NCBI RefSeq assembly: GCF_039634785.1
Contig: NZ_JBBIAB010000022.1
Span: 1 to 64,000, forward strand
Length of the DNA: 64,000 nucleotides
Origin: Tistrella mobilis
GTDB lineage: Bacteria; Pseudomonadota; Alphaproteobacteria; Tistrellales; Tistrellaceae
Direction of reading: 5' to 3'
Below the pieces are notes generated by a model, which saw only the letters and a list, made by a program, of their open reading frames with translations, searched no databases and was not told where the DNA came from. Below, piece by piece: positions 41,246 to 49,086 of this stretch. The translations under genes were made by a program, and so were the position numbers. The first letter of the stretch is position 1. Every line of letters starts with the position of its first letter.

Positions 41246-42607
41246 GTGACCCCTGTCGACCGCATCCTGAGGACCATCCTGCCCCGCTCTCTCTACGGGC
41301 GGTCCTTTCTGATGATCGTGGCGCCGCTGGTGGTGCTGCTCGGCCTGTCGACCTATCTGTTCTACAATCGCCACTGGGACAACGTCACCCGGCATATGAC
41401 GCTGGCGGTCGCGGGCGACATCGCGCTGACGGTAGAGGTGCTGCGCAACTATCCCGAGGGCGAGGAACGCGATCGCCTGCTGCGTCTGATCCAGGTCTAT
41501 ACCGATATCCGCTTCGATTTCCGGCCGGGGGAAATCCTGCCCAATACCGGCCGGCGGACGGTGAATACCCTGCTGGAGCGGATGATGACCTCGGCGCTCG
41601 ACAGCCGGGTCTACCGGCCCTTCGTGCTGGATGCGGTTTCGGACGAGAACTGGGTGATCATCGACGTGCAGCTGCAGGACGGGGTGCTGGGGGTGAAAGT
41701 CCCCCGCAAGCGCGTGACCAGCGCCACGACCTACATCTTCATCATGTGGCTGATCGGCATTTCGCTGACCCTGATGATCGTGGCCATGATCTTCCTGCGC
41801 AACCAGATGCGATCCCTGCGCCGGCTCGCCTCGGCGGCCGACAATCTGGGCAAGGGCCGCGACGATCTGGCAGGGTTCAAACCCTCGGGCGCGACCGAGG
41901 TGCGGCAGGTGGCCCATGCCTTCATCCGCATGCGTGACCGCATTCACCGGCAGGTGAACCAGCGCACCGAGATGCTGGCCGGGGTCAGTCACGACCTGCG
42001 CACCCCGCTCACCCGCATGAAGCTGCAGCTGGCCCTGATGCCGCCCTCGCCCGATGTCGCGGAGCTTGAGGCGGATGTCGAAGAGATGACCCGCATGGTC
42101 GAGGGCTATCTGGCCTTCGCCCGCGGCGAGGGCGCCGAAGAGCCGGCGGTGCTGGCCGATCTGGCCCAGCTGGTGCAGCAGGTGGTGTTCCGCGCCCGCG
42201 GCCTGTCGGACGCGCGGATCGACCTGAAGGGCGCCGATCACGCCATGGTCCTGGTCCGCACCCAGGCCTTCCGCCGCTGCCTGGGCAATGTGATCGACAA
42301 TGCCATCCGCCATGCCGACCGGGTGGAAGTCACCATCCTGCCCGGGCGCCAGTCGATCCAGGTGCTGATCGATGATGACGGCCCGGGCATTCCGGCCGAT
42401 CTGCGTGTCGAGGCCTTCCGCCCCTTCCGGCGGCTGGACGACGTGGAGCCCACGGCCGAGGCCGGAACCGGCCTCGCCTCGGGCATCACCGGTGTCGGGC
42501 TCGGCCTCGCCATCGCCCGCGACGTGATGCGCGGTCATGGCGGCGATATCCGGCTGGAAGACAGCCCCCTCGGCGGGCTCAGGGTCGTGCTCGACCTGCC
42601 GGTCTGA
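41246..42607 (+). CDS. Sensor histidine kinase, EnvZ-like
   Basis: A 453-residue membrane kinase starting at a GTG (41246) after ggagat. Membrane segment 1 (SFLMIVAPLVVLLGLSTYLF) precedes a periplasmic domain (about 43-165). Membrane segment 2 (TYIFIMWLIGISLTLMIVAM), a HAMP domain and the phospho-acceptor His in MLAGVSHDLRTPLTRMKLQL come next. The ATP-binding domain has the N-box RCLGNVIDNAIRHADRV, DDDGPGIP and GVGLGLAIARDVMRGHGG. It probably phosphorylates the OmpR-family regulator encoded just upstream. The stimulus is unknown. Confidence 0.92.
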   Translation: MTPVDRILRTILPRSLYGRSFLMIVAPLVVLLGLSTYLFYNRHWDNVTRHMTLAVAGDIALTVEVLRNYPEGEERDRLLRLIQVYTDIRFDFRPGEILPNTGRRTVNTLLERMMTSALDSRVYRPFVLDAVSDENWVIIDVQLQDGVLGVKVPRKRVTSATTYIFIMWLIGISLTLMIVAMIFLRNQMRSLRRLASAADNLGKGRDDLAGFKPSGATEVRQVAHAFIRMRDRIHRQVNQRTEMLAGVSHDLRTPLTRMKLQLALMPPSPDVAELEADVEEMTRMVEGYLAFARGEGAEEPAVLADLAQLVQQVVFRARGLSDARIDLKGADHAMVLVRTQAFRRCLGNVIDNAIRHADRVEVTILPGRQSIQVLIDDDGPGIPADLRVEAFRPFRRLDDVEPTAEAGTGLASGITGVGLGLAIARDVMRGHGGDIRLEDSPLGGLRVVLDLPV

Positions 42608-42610
42608 TCC

Positions 42611-42991
42611 TCACTTGCGGACCCAGGTTTCGGTGCCCTTGGACCCCTTGTCCTTATAGCGCCACCAGCGGGTGACGATCGACCCGTCGGGCCGGATGGT
42701 GCCGATCGAAATGCTGTTCTTGCCCTCGGCCATCGATGCGAACGAGAAGGTGTCGCCGGTGACCTGGCCGACGCCGGTATAGGCGCCGCCGTCATAGACG
42801 ATCTCATAGGCGCCCGACGGGGCCTTGGTCACGACCACCTCGCCGGCGCCGTCATAGGCGCTGCCGTCGGTGTCGGTGCCGGTATAGGTGTAGCGGCCGG
42901 CGATGGAGCTTTCGGCCCGGGCCGCGGAATACGGGCCGGATGCGGCAAGGGACAGGGCGACCATCATGCCCAAGGCGAGGCTGCGAAGCAT
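42611..42991 (-). CDS. Small exported protein of unknown function
   Basis: A 126-residue protein with a signal peptide (MLRSLALGMMVALSLAASGP, cleavage near ARA-ESS). The roughly 100-residue mature part is rich in Gly, Tyr, Thr and Ser (GRYTYTGTDTDGSAYDGAGE, then YEIVYDGGAYTGVGQVTGDT) and looks like a small beta-barrel. It resembles short exported proteins annotated as hypothetical in alphaproteobacteria. No catalytic motif is visible. It converges with the histidine kinase, with 3 bases between stops. Confidence 0.75.
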   Translation of the reverse strand: MLRSLALGMMVALSLAASGPYSAARAESSIAGRYTYTGTDTDGSAYDGAGEVVVTKAPSGAYEIVYDGGAYTGVGQVTGDTFSFASMAEGKNSISIGTIRPDGSIVTRWWRYKDKGSKGTETWVRK

Positions 42992-43114
42992 GGAAGACCT
43001 CGGATGCTGACAAGACCGGCTCTGCGGCCGGCCCGGGACAGTATCCGCGCGGCCCCGGGCGGCTGACGCAGGCCGGCCGCTGGCCGGTAAACCGCGGTTT
43101 ATGGGTGGTGATGC

Positions 43115-43885
43115 TCAGCCATATGCCGCGGTCTCGTCCTCGTGCACCACCCGATCACGGCCGCTTTCCTTGGCGGTGTAGAGGCTGCGATCGGCCCGCA
43201 GCAGCGCGTCCTCGAAATCATGGCCGGCACGGATCGCGGCGATGCCGATGCTCACCGTCACCGCCGTGCGCTCCAGCCCCGGGATCACCCGGCCGCAATT
43301 GGCGACCCCGCGGCGTACCCGCTCGGCGATCTCGTCGGCCCGCCGCCCTTCCGCACCGTGCAGCAGGACCGCGAATTCCTCGCCCCCCAGCCGGGCGGCG
43401 ATGCCGGCCTCGCCCACCACCGTCCGGATGATCGCCCCCAGCTCCTTCAGCACGGCATCGCCGGTGGCATGGCCGAAATCGTCGTTTACGGCCTTGAAGT
43501 GGTCGACATCGATGAACAGGATCGCCCCCTGATCGCGGGCGGCGACCTGTTCCGCCACCAGCCGCCGGGCCTCGGCGAAGAAGGTCCGCCGGTTGAACAG
43601 GCCGGTCAGGTCGTCGATCTTCGACAACCGGTCCAGTTCCAGCGCCATCTCGCGCAGTTTGACATTCTGGCCGATGAAGAAGAAACCAAGGGGATAGCCG
43701 ACGATCAGTACGATGATCGTGGTCAGCACGATGTCCAGCGGCAGGCGATCGAACTCAAAATACCAGTAGAAGAAGGCCGTCAGCAGATCCGCCCCGGCCA
43801 CCGCGACGCAGATCATCAGCGTCACCTGCCGGAAGACCGACATCGAACTCAGCTTATGGGTCCAGGACCCGGCCTTGATCTGCAT
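43115..43885 (-). CDS. Membrane-bound GGDEF diguanylate cyclase
   Basis: A predicted 256-residue protein with two N-terminal membrane segments (VTLMICVAVAGADLLTAFFY and DIVLTTIIVLIVGYPLGFFF). A short coiled coil and a complete GGDEF domain follow: DDLTGLFNRRTFFAEARRL, active-site GGEEF in AARLGGEEFAVLLHG. The inhibitory RxxD site is missing (GEAG at the expected position), so product inhibition is not expected. The start chosen is the second methionine (ATG ending at 43885) because ggaagggg precedes it. The first, 30 bases earlier, has no ribosome site. It stands alone. Confidence 0.87.
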   Translation of the reverse strand: MQIKAGSWTHKLSSMSVFRQVTLMICVAVAGADLLTAFFYWYFEFDRLPLDIVLTTIIVLIVGYPLGFFFIGQNVKLREMALELDRLSKIDDLTGLFNRRTFFAEARRLVAEQVAARDQGAILFIDVDHFKAVNDDFGHATGDAVLKELGAIIRTVVGEAGIAARLGGEEFAVLLHGAEGRRADEIAERVRRGVANCGRVIPGLERTAVTVSIGIAAIRAGHDFEDALLRADRSLYTAKESGRDRVVHEDETAAYG

Positions 43886-43966
43886 GCGCTGCCCCTTCCT
43901 CTGCGTCCAGGACATACACCGGACGCGGCATCAGGAAAAGCGCAGAACCGTGACGATGCGACAGGT

Positions 43967-44323
43967 TCAACTCAGGCGGGCGCCGTCCGGCACGTCATGA
44001 TCCGGGGCGATCAGGCTGATCCGCCCTTCGGCATCGGCGAAGCCCAGCACCAGCACCTCCGACAGGAAGCGGCCGATCTGCCGGGGCGGGAAGTTCACCA
44101 CCGCGGCGACCTTGCGGCCGACCAGCGTTTCGGGCGTGTAGAGATGGGTGATCTGGGCCGAACTCCGCTTCTCGCCGATCCCGGGTCCGAAATCGATCCA
44201 CAGCTTGATCGCCGGCTTGCGGGCCTCGGGATAGGGCTCGGCGCGCAGCACGGTTCCGGCACGGATGTCGACCTTCAGAAAATCGTCGAAGCCGATCTGA
44301 GAGGCAGGGCTGGCATCGGTCAT
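43967..44323 (-). CDS. tRNA-binding protein, CsaA-like
   Basis: A 118-residue OB-fold protein of the CsaA/tRNA-binding-domain family (FLKVDIRAGTVLRAEPYPEA, then IKLWIDFGPGIGEKRSSAQI, VAAVVNFPPRQIGRFLSEVL). The family is homologous to the tRNA-binding domain of methionyl-tRNA synthetase and has been linked to export chaperoning in Bacillus. The ATG ending at 44323 is preferred over one 39 bases earlier because it follows gaggtg and gives the usual length. No operon partner. Confidence 0.88.
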   Translation of the reverse strand: MTDASPASQIGFDDFLKVDIRAGTVLRAEPYPEARKPAIKLWIDFGPGIGEKRSSAQITHLYTPETLVGRKVAAVVNFPPRQIGRFLSEVLVLGFADAEGRISLIAPDHDVPDGARLS

Positions 44324-44379
44324 GGGGCGGGGCACCTCGGCGGACATCGAAGATGTCGCCATCCTGCCCCGGAACGGCC

Positions 44380-44415
44380 GAAGGGCGCCACCCCCTTGCG
44401 GGAGCGGCGCCCTTC
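44380..44415 (-). terminator. Terminator hairpin after phasin
   Basis: A perfect 10-base-pair stem (44380-44389 with 44406-44415) has a 16-base loop, 48 bases past the phasin stop. The minus-strand sequence after it is not U-rich, so efficiency is uncertain. Confidence 0.55.
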
Positions 44416-44462
44416 GAAACCTGTCGGTGACCAGACCGGACGGCGATGCGCCCGGCGCCGGA

Positions 44463-44888
44463 TCACTTCACGACGGCGAGGGTCTTCACCTCGTCGACGC
44501 TCTCGATGAAGCGCTTGTTGAGGACGTCGAACGCCTCACCCTGCGACTTCGTCGCCAGCTCGGTCAGCTCGCGGGCGTTGGCAACGGCCTTCTCGACCGC
44601 GGCCTTCACGACCTCGGCCTGCTTCTCGGCCTTCGCCTCGACGGTGCCCGCGTTCATGACTTCCTGGGTGGCCTTCCAGGCGTCCTCGAACGAGGCGCGG
44701 GCAACTTCGGCCTGGCGCTTGGCCAAGGCCTGGAAGCCCTCGGCGATCAGCTTGTTCGCCTGGGCAACCGCTTCGTAGTTGCGGCGGGCGGTGCTCATCA
44801 TCGCCTCGACGTCGACGGCCGGAACCGCCGGCATCTTGAACTCGCCGAACATCTTGGTGTAGTCGAGGGGATTGATCTTCTCGGCCAT
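44463..44888 (-). CDS. Phasin family protein
   Basis: A 141-residue helical, Ala/Lys/Glu-rich protein that coats polyhydroxyalkanoate granules. It shows the phasin layout MAEKINPLDYTKMFGEFKMP, then AMMSTARRNYEAVAQANKLI, EGFQALAKRQAEVARASFED, and long amphipathic helices to the end. The start is set at the ATG ending at 44888, directly after a GGAGG ribosome site. A methionine 36 bases earlier lacks one. The likely promoter and a TGCA-rich motif lie upstream. It implies the organism stores PHA, although no phaC is in the window. Confidence 0.9.
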   Translation of the reverse strand: MAEKINPLDYTKMFGEFKMPAVPAVDVEAMMSTARRNYEAVAQANKLIAEGFQALAKRQAEVARASFEDAWKATQEVMNAGTVEAKAEKQAEVVKAAVEKAVANARELTELATKSQGEAFDVLNKRFIESVDEVKTLAVVK

Positions 44889-44990
44889 TTCAAAACCTCC
44901 GTTCGCCTTTGCGACCGATGGCATGGCTTGGCATCAGGTCGCTCGCGGCGCAGCGTCGGGGTTTATGCTGCGCTGCAAAATCCTCAGCCA

Positions 44991-45019
44991 TATATGCGGC
45001 ATCGGACCCGGAAGGTCAA
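44991..45019 (-). promoter_or_regulatory. Candidate phasin promoter
   Basis: On the minus strand TTGACC (45014-45019) and CATATA (44991-44996) are 17 bases apart, with phasin about 100 bases downstream. A TTGCATTGCA-type motif upstream at about 45031-45040 could be a PhaR-like operator. Confidence 0.45.
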
Positions 45020-45107
45020 GGGCGGTTTTTGCATTGCACAAAAATGGCGGCGCGATGACGGGCGCAGGCGACCCCGCTTTGCGGTTGCGTGGAAATCGCC
45101 GGGGTCG

Positions 45108-45782
45108 TCATCCCGCAGCGGGGGTGTCGGCGGCCGGAGAGGCCCCCGCGGACGGCTCGGATCCGGGGCGGAACCCACGCCGCCCGCCGGCCATCCGGCC
45201 GGCCATGCGTGACCAGCGCCCGGCCCGGTCGAGCAGGCGGTCCAGCGTCTTCATGGTCTTCGCCCGGTCCTCGCTGTCGTCCTTCAGCCAGGCGCGCAGC
45301 GTGGCGAGATAGATCGCCGCCAGCCCCTGACGTCGGGCCAGCCCGGCGATGCCGCGGGATTCGAGCCCGGCCGCGGCGGCCAGCCATCCCATGCTGCGTT
45401 GCAGGCGCATCCCCTGCCCGCAGATCAGATCCAGCGCGGGAATGCCGCGGTCGGACCGGTCGGCCAGGCGCTGCATCACCGCCCGGTGCGGCTCCAGCGC
45501 ATCCAGCCGGGCCATGATCAGCGCCATCAGCCGGTCCTTCACCGGCTGGGCGGCGAAGTCTTCGGGTTCATCCTCGGCCTCGGTCAGCATGGCGCGGTCG
45601 ATACGGCGCGAGAAGGCATCCAGAATTTCGGAGACGGAGCCGACATGCCCCGACAGTTCGGACAGCGACATCCCCGCCTCTTCGGCGATGCCGGACAGCG
45701 TCAGCCCGTCCCAGCCGTCGATGGCGGCACGGGCGAGGGCTGCGTCGATGATCCGGGCCTCGGCGTCCTTGACCTTGGGCAT
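45108..45782 (-). CDS. TetR family transcriptional regulator
   Basis: A 224-residue regulator with an N-terminal helix-turn-helix (DAEARIIDAALARAAIDGWD, then LTLSGIAEEAGMSLSELSGH) and a helical C-terminal domain of the COQ9/TetR-like type (residues 60-195). The tail is Ala/Pro/Gly-rich. The recognition helix (MSLSELSGHVGSVSEILDAF) departs from the usual YxHF pattern, so target prediction is not possible. It is divergent from rpoH across about 200 bases. Confidence 0.8.
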   Translation of the reverse strand: MPKVKDAEARIIDAALARAAIDGWDGLTLSGIAEEAGMSLSELSGHVGSVSEILDAFSRRIDRAMLTEAEDEPEDFAAQPVKDRLMALIMARLDALEPHRAVMQRLADRSDRGIPALDLICGQGMRLQRSMGWLAAAAGLESRGIAGLARRQGLAAIYLATLRAWLKDDSEDRAKTMKTLDRLLDRAGRWSRMAGRMAGGRRGFRPGSEPSAGASPAADTPAAG

Positions 45783-45899
45783 GGGGCGTCCTCCTGGGTT
45801 GATGGACGAGGGCGGAACTGCCTCTGTTCAAACATAGTTGATGCGGCGGTCCATACCAGATCGAAAGCCTGTGAGAAATTCGGACCATTCCGGTGCGGA

Positions 45900-45929
45900 T
45901 TGGCGTTCCCACCGGACACGGGATATGGA
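45900..45929 (+). promoter_or_regulatory. Candidate rpoH promoter
   Basis: TTGGCG (45900-45905) and TATGGA (45924-45929) are 18 bases apart, about 50 bases before the rpoH start and reading toward it. Confidence 0.4.
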
Positions 45930-45980
45930 ATCCTGTACATTCACGATGTTGCGAAGGCCATGAGAGTCTGGAGGGACGTC

Positions 45981-46898
45981 ATGATCGACCGGCTGACCAG
46001 GAATGTCCGTGCCGCGGGTCGCAGCCAGGATCGCGGCGACACCCGCTATTTCTCGGCCGTCCAGCGCCAGCCCCTGCTGACCCGCGAGGAAGAGGCCGAT
46101 CTGGCCATGCGGGTGAAGGCCGGTGACCGCGAAGCTGCCGATATTCTGGTCCGCAGCCATCTGCGCCTGGTGATCAAGGTCGCCTCGCGCTACCGCAATT
46201 ACGGCCTGCCGATGAACGAGCTGGTTCAGGAAGGCTCCATCGGGCTGATGCAGGCGGTGGAGCGGTTCGATCCCGAACGCGGGGTCCGGCTCGCCACCTA
46301 TGCCATGTGGTGGATCAAGGCCGCGATCCAGGACTATATCCTGCGATCCTGGTCGATGGTGCGCATCGGCACCACCGCCGCCCAGAAGGCGCTGTTCTTC
46401 AACCTCCGCAAGCTGAAGGCCCGCCTGCGGCGCAGCGACGAAACCCGCGCCTCGGAAAGCCTGGACCCGACCGATGTCGGCCAGATCGCCACCACGCTGG
46501 GCGTGCGCGACCGCGACGTGCGGATGATGGAGATGCGGCTCTCGGGCGGCGACCAGTCGCTGAACGCGCCGATGTCGGCCGACAGCGGCGATGAATGGCT
46601 GGATCAGCTGGCCGACGACAAGCCCGACCAGGAAGAGCAGCTGGTCGAACGCGATCTGGCCTCGTTCCGCAAGCGCATCGTCCGCGGCGCGCTGGGGGCG
46701 CTGAATGCCCGCGAACGGCTGATCATCACCCGCCGTCATCTGGCCGAGGCCTCGGCGACGCTGGATGCGCTGGGCTCGGAACTCGGCATCTCGAAAGAGC
46801 GGGTGCGCCAGATCGAAAGCCGGGCGATGCGCAAGCTGGCCGATCTGGTGGAGCCGCAGCTGCGCAAGGCCCTGGGTCGCTCCGGCAGCCCGGCCTGA
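45981..46898 (+). CDS. rpoH: RNA polymerase heat-shock sigma factor RpoH (sigma-32)
   Basis: A 305-residue sigma-32 that directs heat-shock transcription. It has region 2 (LVRSHLRLVIKVASRYRNYG, then LVQEGSIGLMQAVERFDPER and YAMWWIKAAIQDYILRSWSM). The RpoH box QKALFFNLRKLKARL, specific to this class, follows. Region 4 (ERLIITRRHLAEASATLDAL, then ISKERVRQIESRAMRKLADL) ends the protein. The ATG at 45981, after ggaggga, is preferred to one 21 bases upstream. Alphaproteobacteria often have two RpoH copies, and which one this is cannot be told here. Confidence 0.95.
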   Translation: MIDRLTRNVRAAGRSQDRGDTRYFSAVQRQPLLTREEEADLAMRVKAGDREAADILVRSHLRLVIKVASRYRNYGLPMNELVQEGSIGLMQAVERFDPERGVRLATYAMWWIKAAIQDYILRSWSMVRIGTTAAQKALFFNLRKLKARLRRSDETRASESLDPTDVGQIATTLGVRDRDVRMMEMRLSGGDQSLNAPMSADSGDEWLDQLADDKPDQEEQLVERDLASFRKRIVRGALGALNARERLIITRRHLAEASATLDALGSELGISKERVRQIESRAMRKLADLVEPQLRKALGRSGSPA

Positions 46899-46923
46899 TA
46901 CGGCCGATCCGACACGGCATCGC

Positions 46924-46947
46924 AAGAGGGGGCAGCCGCCCCCTCTT
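46924..46947 (+). terminator. rpoH terminator
   Basis: A perfect 10-base-pair stem (AAGAGGGGGC with GCCCCCTCTT) has a 4-base loop, 26 bases past rpoH, followed by ctgcttt. It could also stop leftward transcription from the aldolase operon. Confidence 0.85.
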
Positions 46948-46959
46948 CTGCTTTGCGTC

Positions 46960-46994
46960 CCGGTTACCTCAGCTTTCCGTTCCGGTTACCTCAG
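46960..46994. repeat. Short direct repeat at the 3' end of the aldolase/SDR gene
   Basis: A 13-base motif (ccggttacctcag) occurs at 46960-46972 and 46982-46994. The second copy holds the stop codon and final residues of the aldolase/SDR gene. The copies are 22 bases apart, so this is a partial tandem duplication of the gene end. Confidence 0.8.
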
Positions 46995-49037
46995 GGCCGC
47001 AGCGATATTGCCGCCGTCGACCGTGGTGACTGAGCCGGTGGTCTTCTGCGCCAGCGCCAGATCCACGAAAGCCTGGGCGACATCGGCCGCGGTCACCTCG
47101 CGCCCCAGCAGATTGCCGCCCATGTAATCCGCCTCGCTGAGGCCGCGAGCCTTCGAGCGCGCGGCCACCATCTCGTCGGTCAGCAGCCCCGACCGCACCC
47201 GATCGGCATTCACCGCATTGGCGCGGATGCCGTCGCGGCCGTGGTCGAGCGCATATTGCCGCGACAGGAACAGCGTCGCCGCCTTGGGCAGGCCATAGGG
47301 GCCGAAATCCGGGCCCGGATTGACCGCCTGTTTCGAGGCATTGAACAGCAGCTGGCCGCCGAAGCCCTGGGCTTTCATCACCTTCACCGCCGCCTGGGCG
47401 GCGCGCTGATGGCCGTAGAAATTCAGCTCGAAGCTCTGGCGCAGCACCGCCTCGTCCACTTCGCCGATCCGGCCCTGCCAGGCGGCGCCGGCATTGCTGA
47501 CCAGGATGTCGAGCCCGCCGAAGCGCGCCACCACCGCCTCGATCGCGGCAGTCACCGAGGCCGGGTCAGTCACGTCGCAGGCGATGCCGATACCGCCCAG
47601 CGGCCTGGCCACCCCGGCTGCCGCTTCGGGGTTCAGATCCAGCACCGCCACCTCGGCACCGGCGGCGGCAAAGGCCCGGGCGGTGGCCGCACCGATCCCC
47701 CCTGCCCCGCCGGTGACGGCGACGATCCGGCGCTGCAGCGGCTTCTCGCCGCCCTTGCCCAGCTTCGCCTGTTCCAGCGACCAGTATTCCACATCGAAGA
47801 GATCGGCTTCGGAAATGCTCTCGAAGCGGCCGATGCCCTCGGCACCGGTGATCACCTCGATCGCGGCCTCGTAGACATCGGCCGCAATCCGCGCCTCCTT
47901 CGACGACTTGCCGAGCGCGAAGATGCCGAGCCCCTTCACCGCCACGATCCGCGGCATGGGGTCGAGCTCGGTCTTGATGCCGCCGAGCCGCGCATTGTTG
48001 CGGGCGAAATAGGCATGATAGGCCTCGACATAGCGGCCGAGCGCCGCCTCTGCCGCCGCCCTGAAGCCCGCGAGGTCGTCCGCCCCGGGGGGAGGCAGGA
48101 TCAGCGGGGCCGGCTTGGTGCGGATCACATGATCCGGCGTCGCGACCCCTGAATTGGCGATGCGGTCCAGATCGACGGCGTTGACGAAGGCCATCACCGC
48201 CGGTCCGGCGCGATGTTCCAGAACGAACGGCTTGCGCCCGCCCTCGGCGGCAGGGTCGGCCAGCGCCGTCAGGCCGCGCAGCACCGGCGCCACCGCGGCG
48301 ACCGGCGCCAGCCCCGCCGGAACGGCCGCCTGGACCAGCGTCCGCCGGCCGCGGGCCAGCCGTTCTTCGGCCATCGACACGAAATCGATCATCAGCTCAT
48401 AGGCGGTGCGGCCGTCGTCGTCGAAGCTGAAGATGCCGTGCTTCAGCAGCACCATGCCCTTGACGCCCGGCGTCTCGCGCACGATCCGCGCCGCGGTCCT
48501 GGCCAGCAGAAAGCCCGGCATGATGTAGGGGATATAGGCGACCCGGTCGCCATACAGCTCGCGGACGATCGCCTCGCCATCCGGCTGATCGGTCAGCGAC
48601 AGCACCGCATTGGCATGGGTGTGGTCGATGAATTTCTGCGGCAGGAAGGCATGGAGCAGGGTCTCGACCGAGGGGTTGGGGGCGGTCGAGTCCAGCAGGT
48701 TCAGCCGCTGGACATTGACCATCTCTTCGTCGGTCAGCGCCTCCAGCCGCTCCAGCCGGCGCAGCGGCTCCAGCCGCACCGCCGGCAGGCCCGCGGGTTC
48801 GATCACCCCCATATCCCAGCCGCTGCCCTTCACGCACAGCACGTCCAGCGGATCGCCCAGGATGTCGGTCATCCGGGTCTTGACCGAGGTGTTGCCGCCG
48901 CCATGCAGCACCAGTCGCGGATCGGAGCCGAGCAGCCGGGTGGTATAGACCCTGAGCGCCAGATCCTCGTTCACACCCTGATCGACATAGCGGGCGACCA
49001 TGGCGGCCGCATCGGCATCGGACCAGCGGTTCTGCAT
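46986..49037 (-). CDS. Class II aldolase fused to a short-chain dehydrogenase
   Basis: A 683-residue two-domain enzyme. The N-terminal half (1-420) is a class II aldolase with metal ligands in FIDHTHANAVLSL (His139, His141) and LLKHGIFSFDDDG, and the glycine loop VLHGGGNTSVKT. The C-terminal half (about 435-683) is a complete SDR: TGGAGGIGAATARAFAAAGA, NAG in LVSNAGAAWQG, and YGLPK. The whole chain resembles the rhamnulose-1-phosphate aldolase/lactaldehyde dehydrogenase fusions (RhaD/RhaEW type). It is third in an operon after mtnP and mtnA. The more likely substrate is therefore 5-methylthioribulose-1-phosphate (or the 5-deoxy analogue), split to DHAP plus an aldehyde for the SDR half. The substrate is inferred from context. 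Confidence 0.85.
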   Translation of the reverse strand: MQNRWSDADAAAMVARYVDQGVNEDLALRVYTTRLLGSDPRLVLHGGGNTSVKTRMTDILGDPLDVLCVKGSGWDMGVIEPAGLPAVRLEPLRRLERLEALTDEEMVNVQRLNLLDSTAPNPSVETLLHAFLPQKFIDHTHANAVLSLTDQPDGEAIVRELYGDRVAYIPYIMPGFLLARTAARIVRETPGVKGMVLLKHGIFSFDDDGRTAYELMIDFVSMAEERLARGRRTLVQAAVPAGLAPVAAVAPVLRGLTALADPAAEGGRKPFVLEHRAGPAVMAFVNAVDLDRIANSGVATPDHVIRTKPAPLILPPPGADDLAGFRAAAEAALGRYVEAYHAYFARNNARLGGIKTELDPMPRIVAVKGLGIFALGKSSKEARIAADVYEAAIEVITGAEGIGRFESISEADLFDVEYWSLEQAKLGKGGEKPLQRRIVAVTGGAGGIGAATARAFAAAGAEVAVLDLNPEAAAGVARPLGGIGIACDVTDPASVTAAIEAVVARFGGLDILVSNAGAAWQGRIGEVDEAVLRQSFELNFYGHQRAAQAAVKVMKAQGFGGQLLFNASKQAVNPGPDFGPYGLPKAATLFLSRQYALDHGRDGIRANAVNADRVRSGLLTDEMVAARSKARGLSEADYMGGNLLGREVTAADVAQAFVDLALAQKTTGSVTTVDGGNIAAALR

Positions 49038-49086
49038 CGTCTTCACCTCAGCTTCAATTCGCAGGCAGGCCGGATCGGGTACGCGG

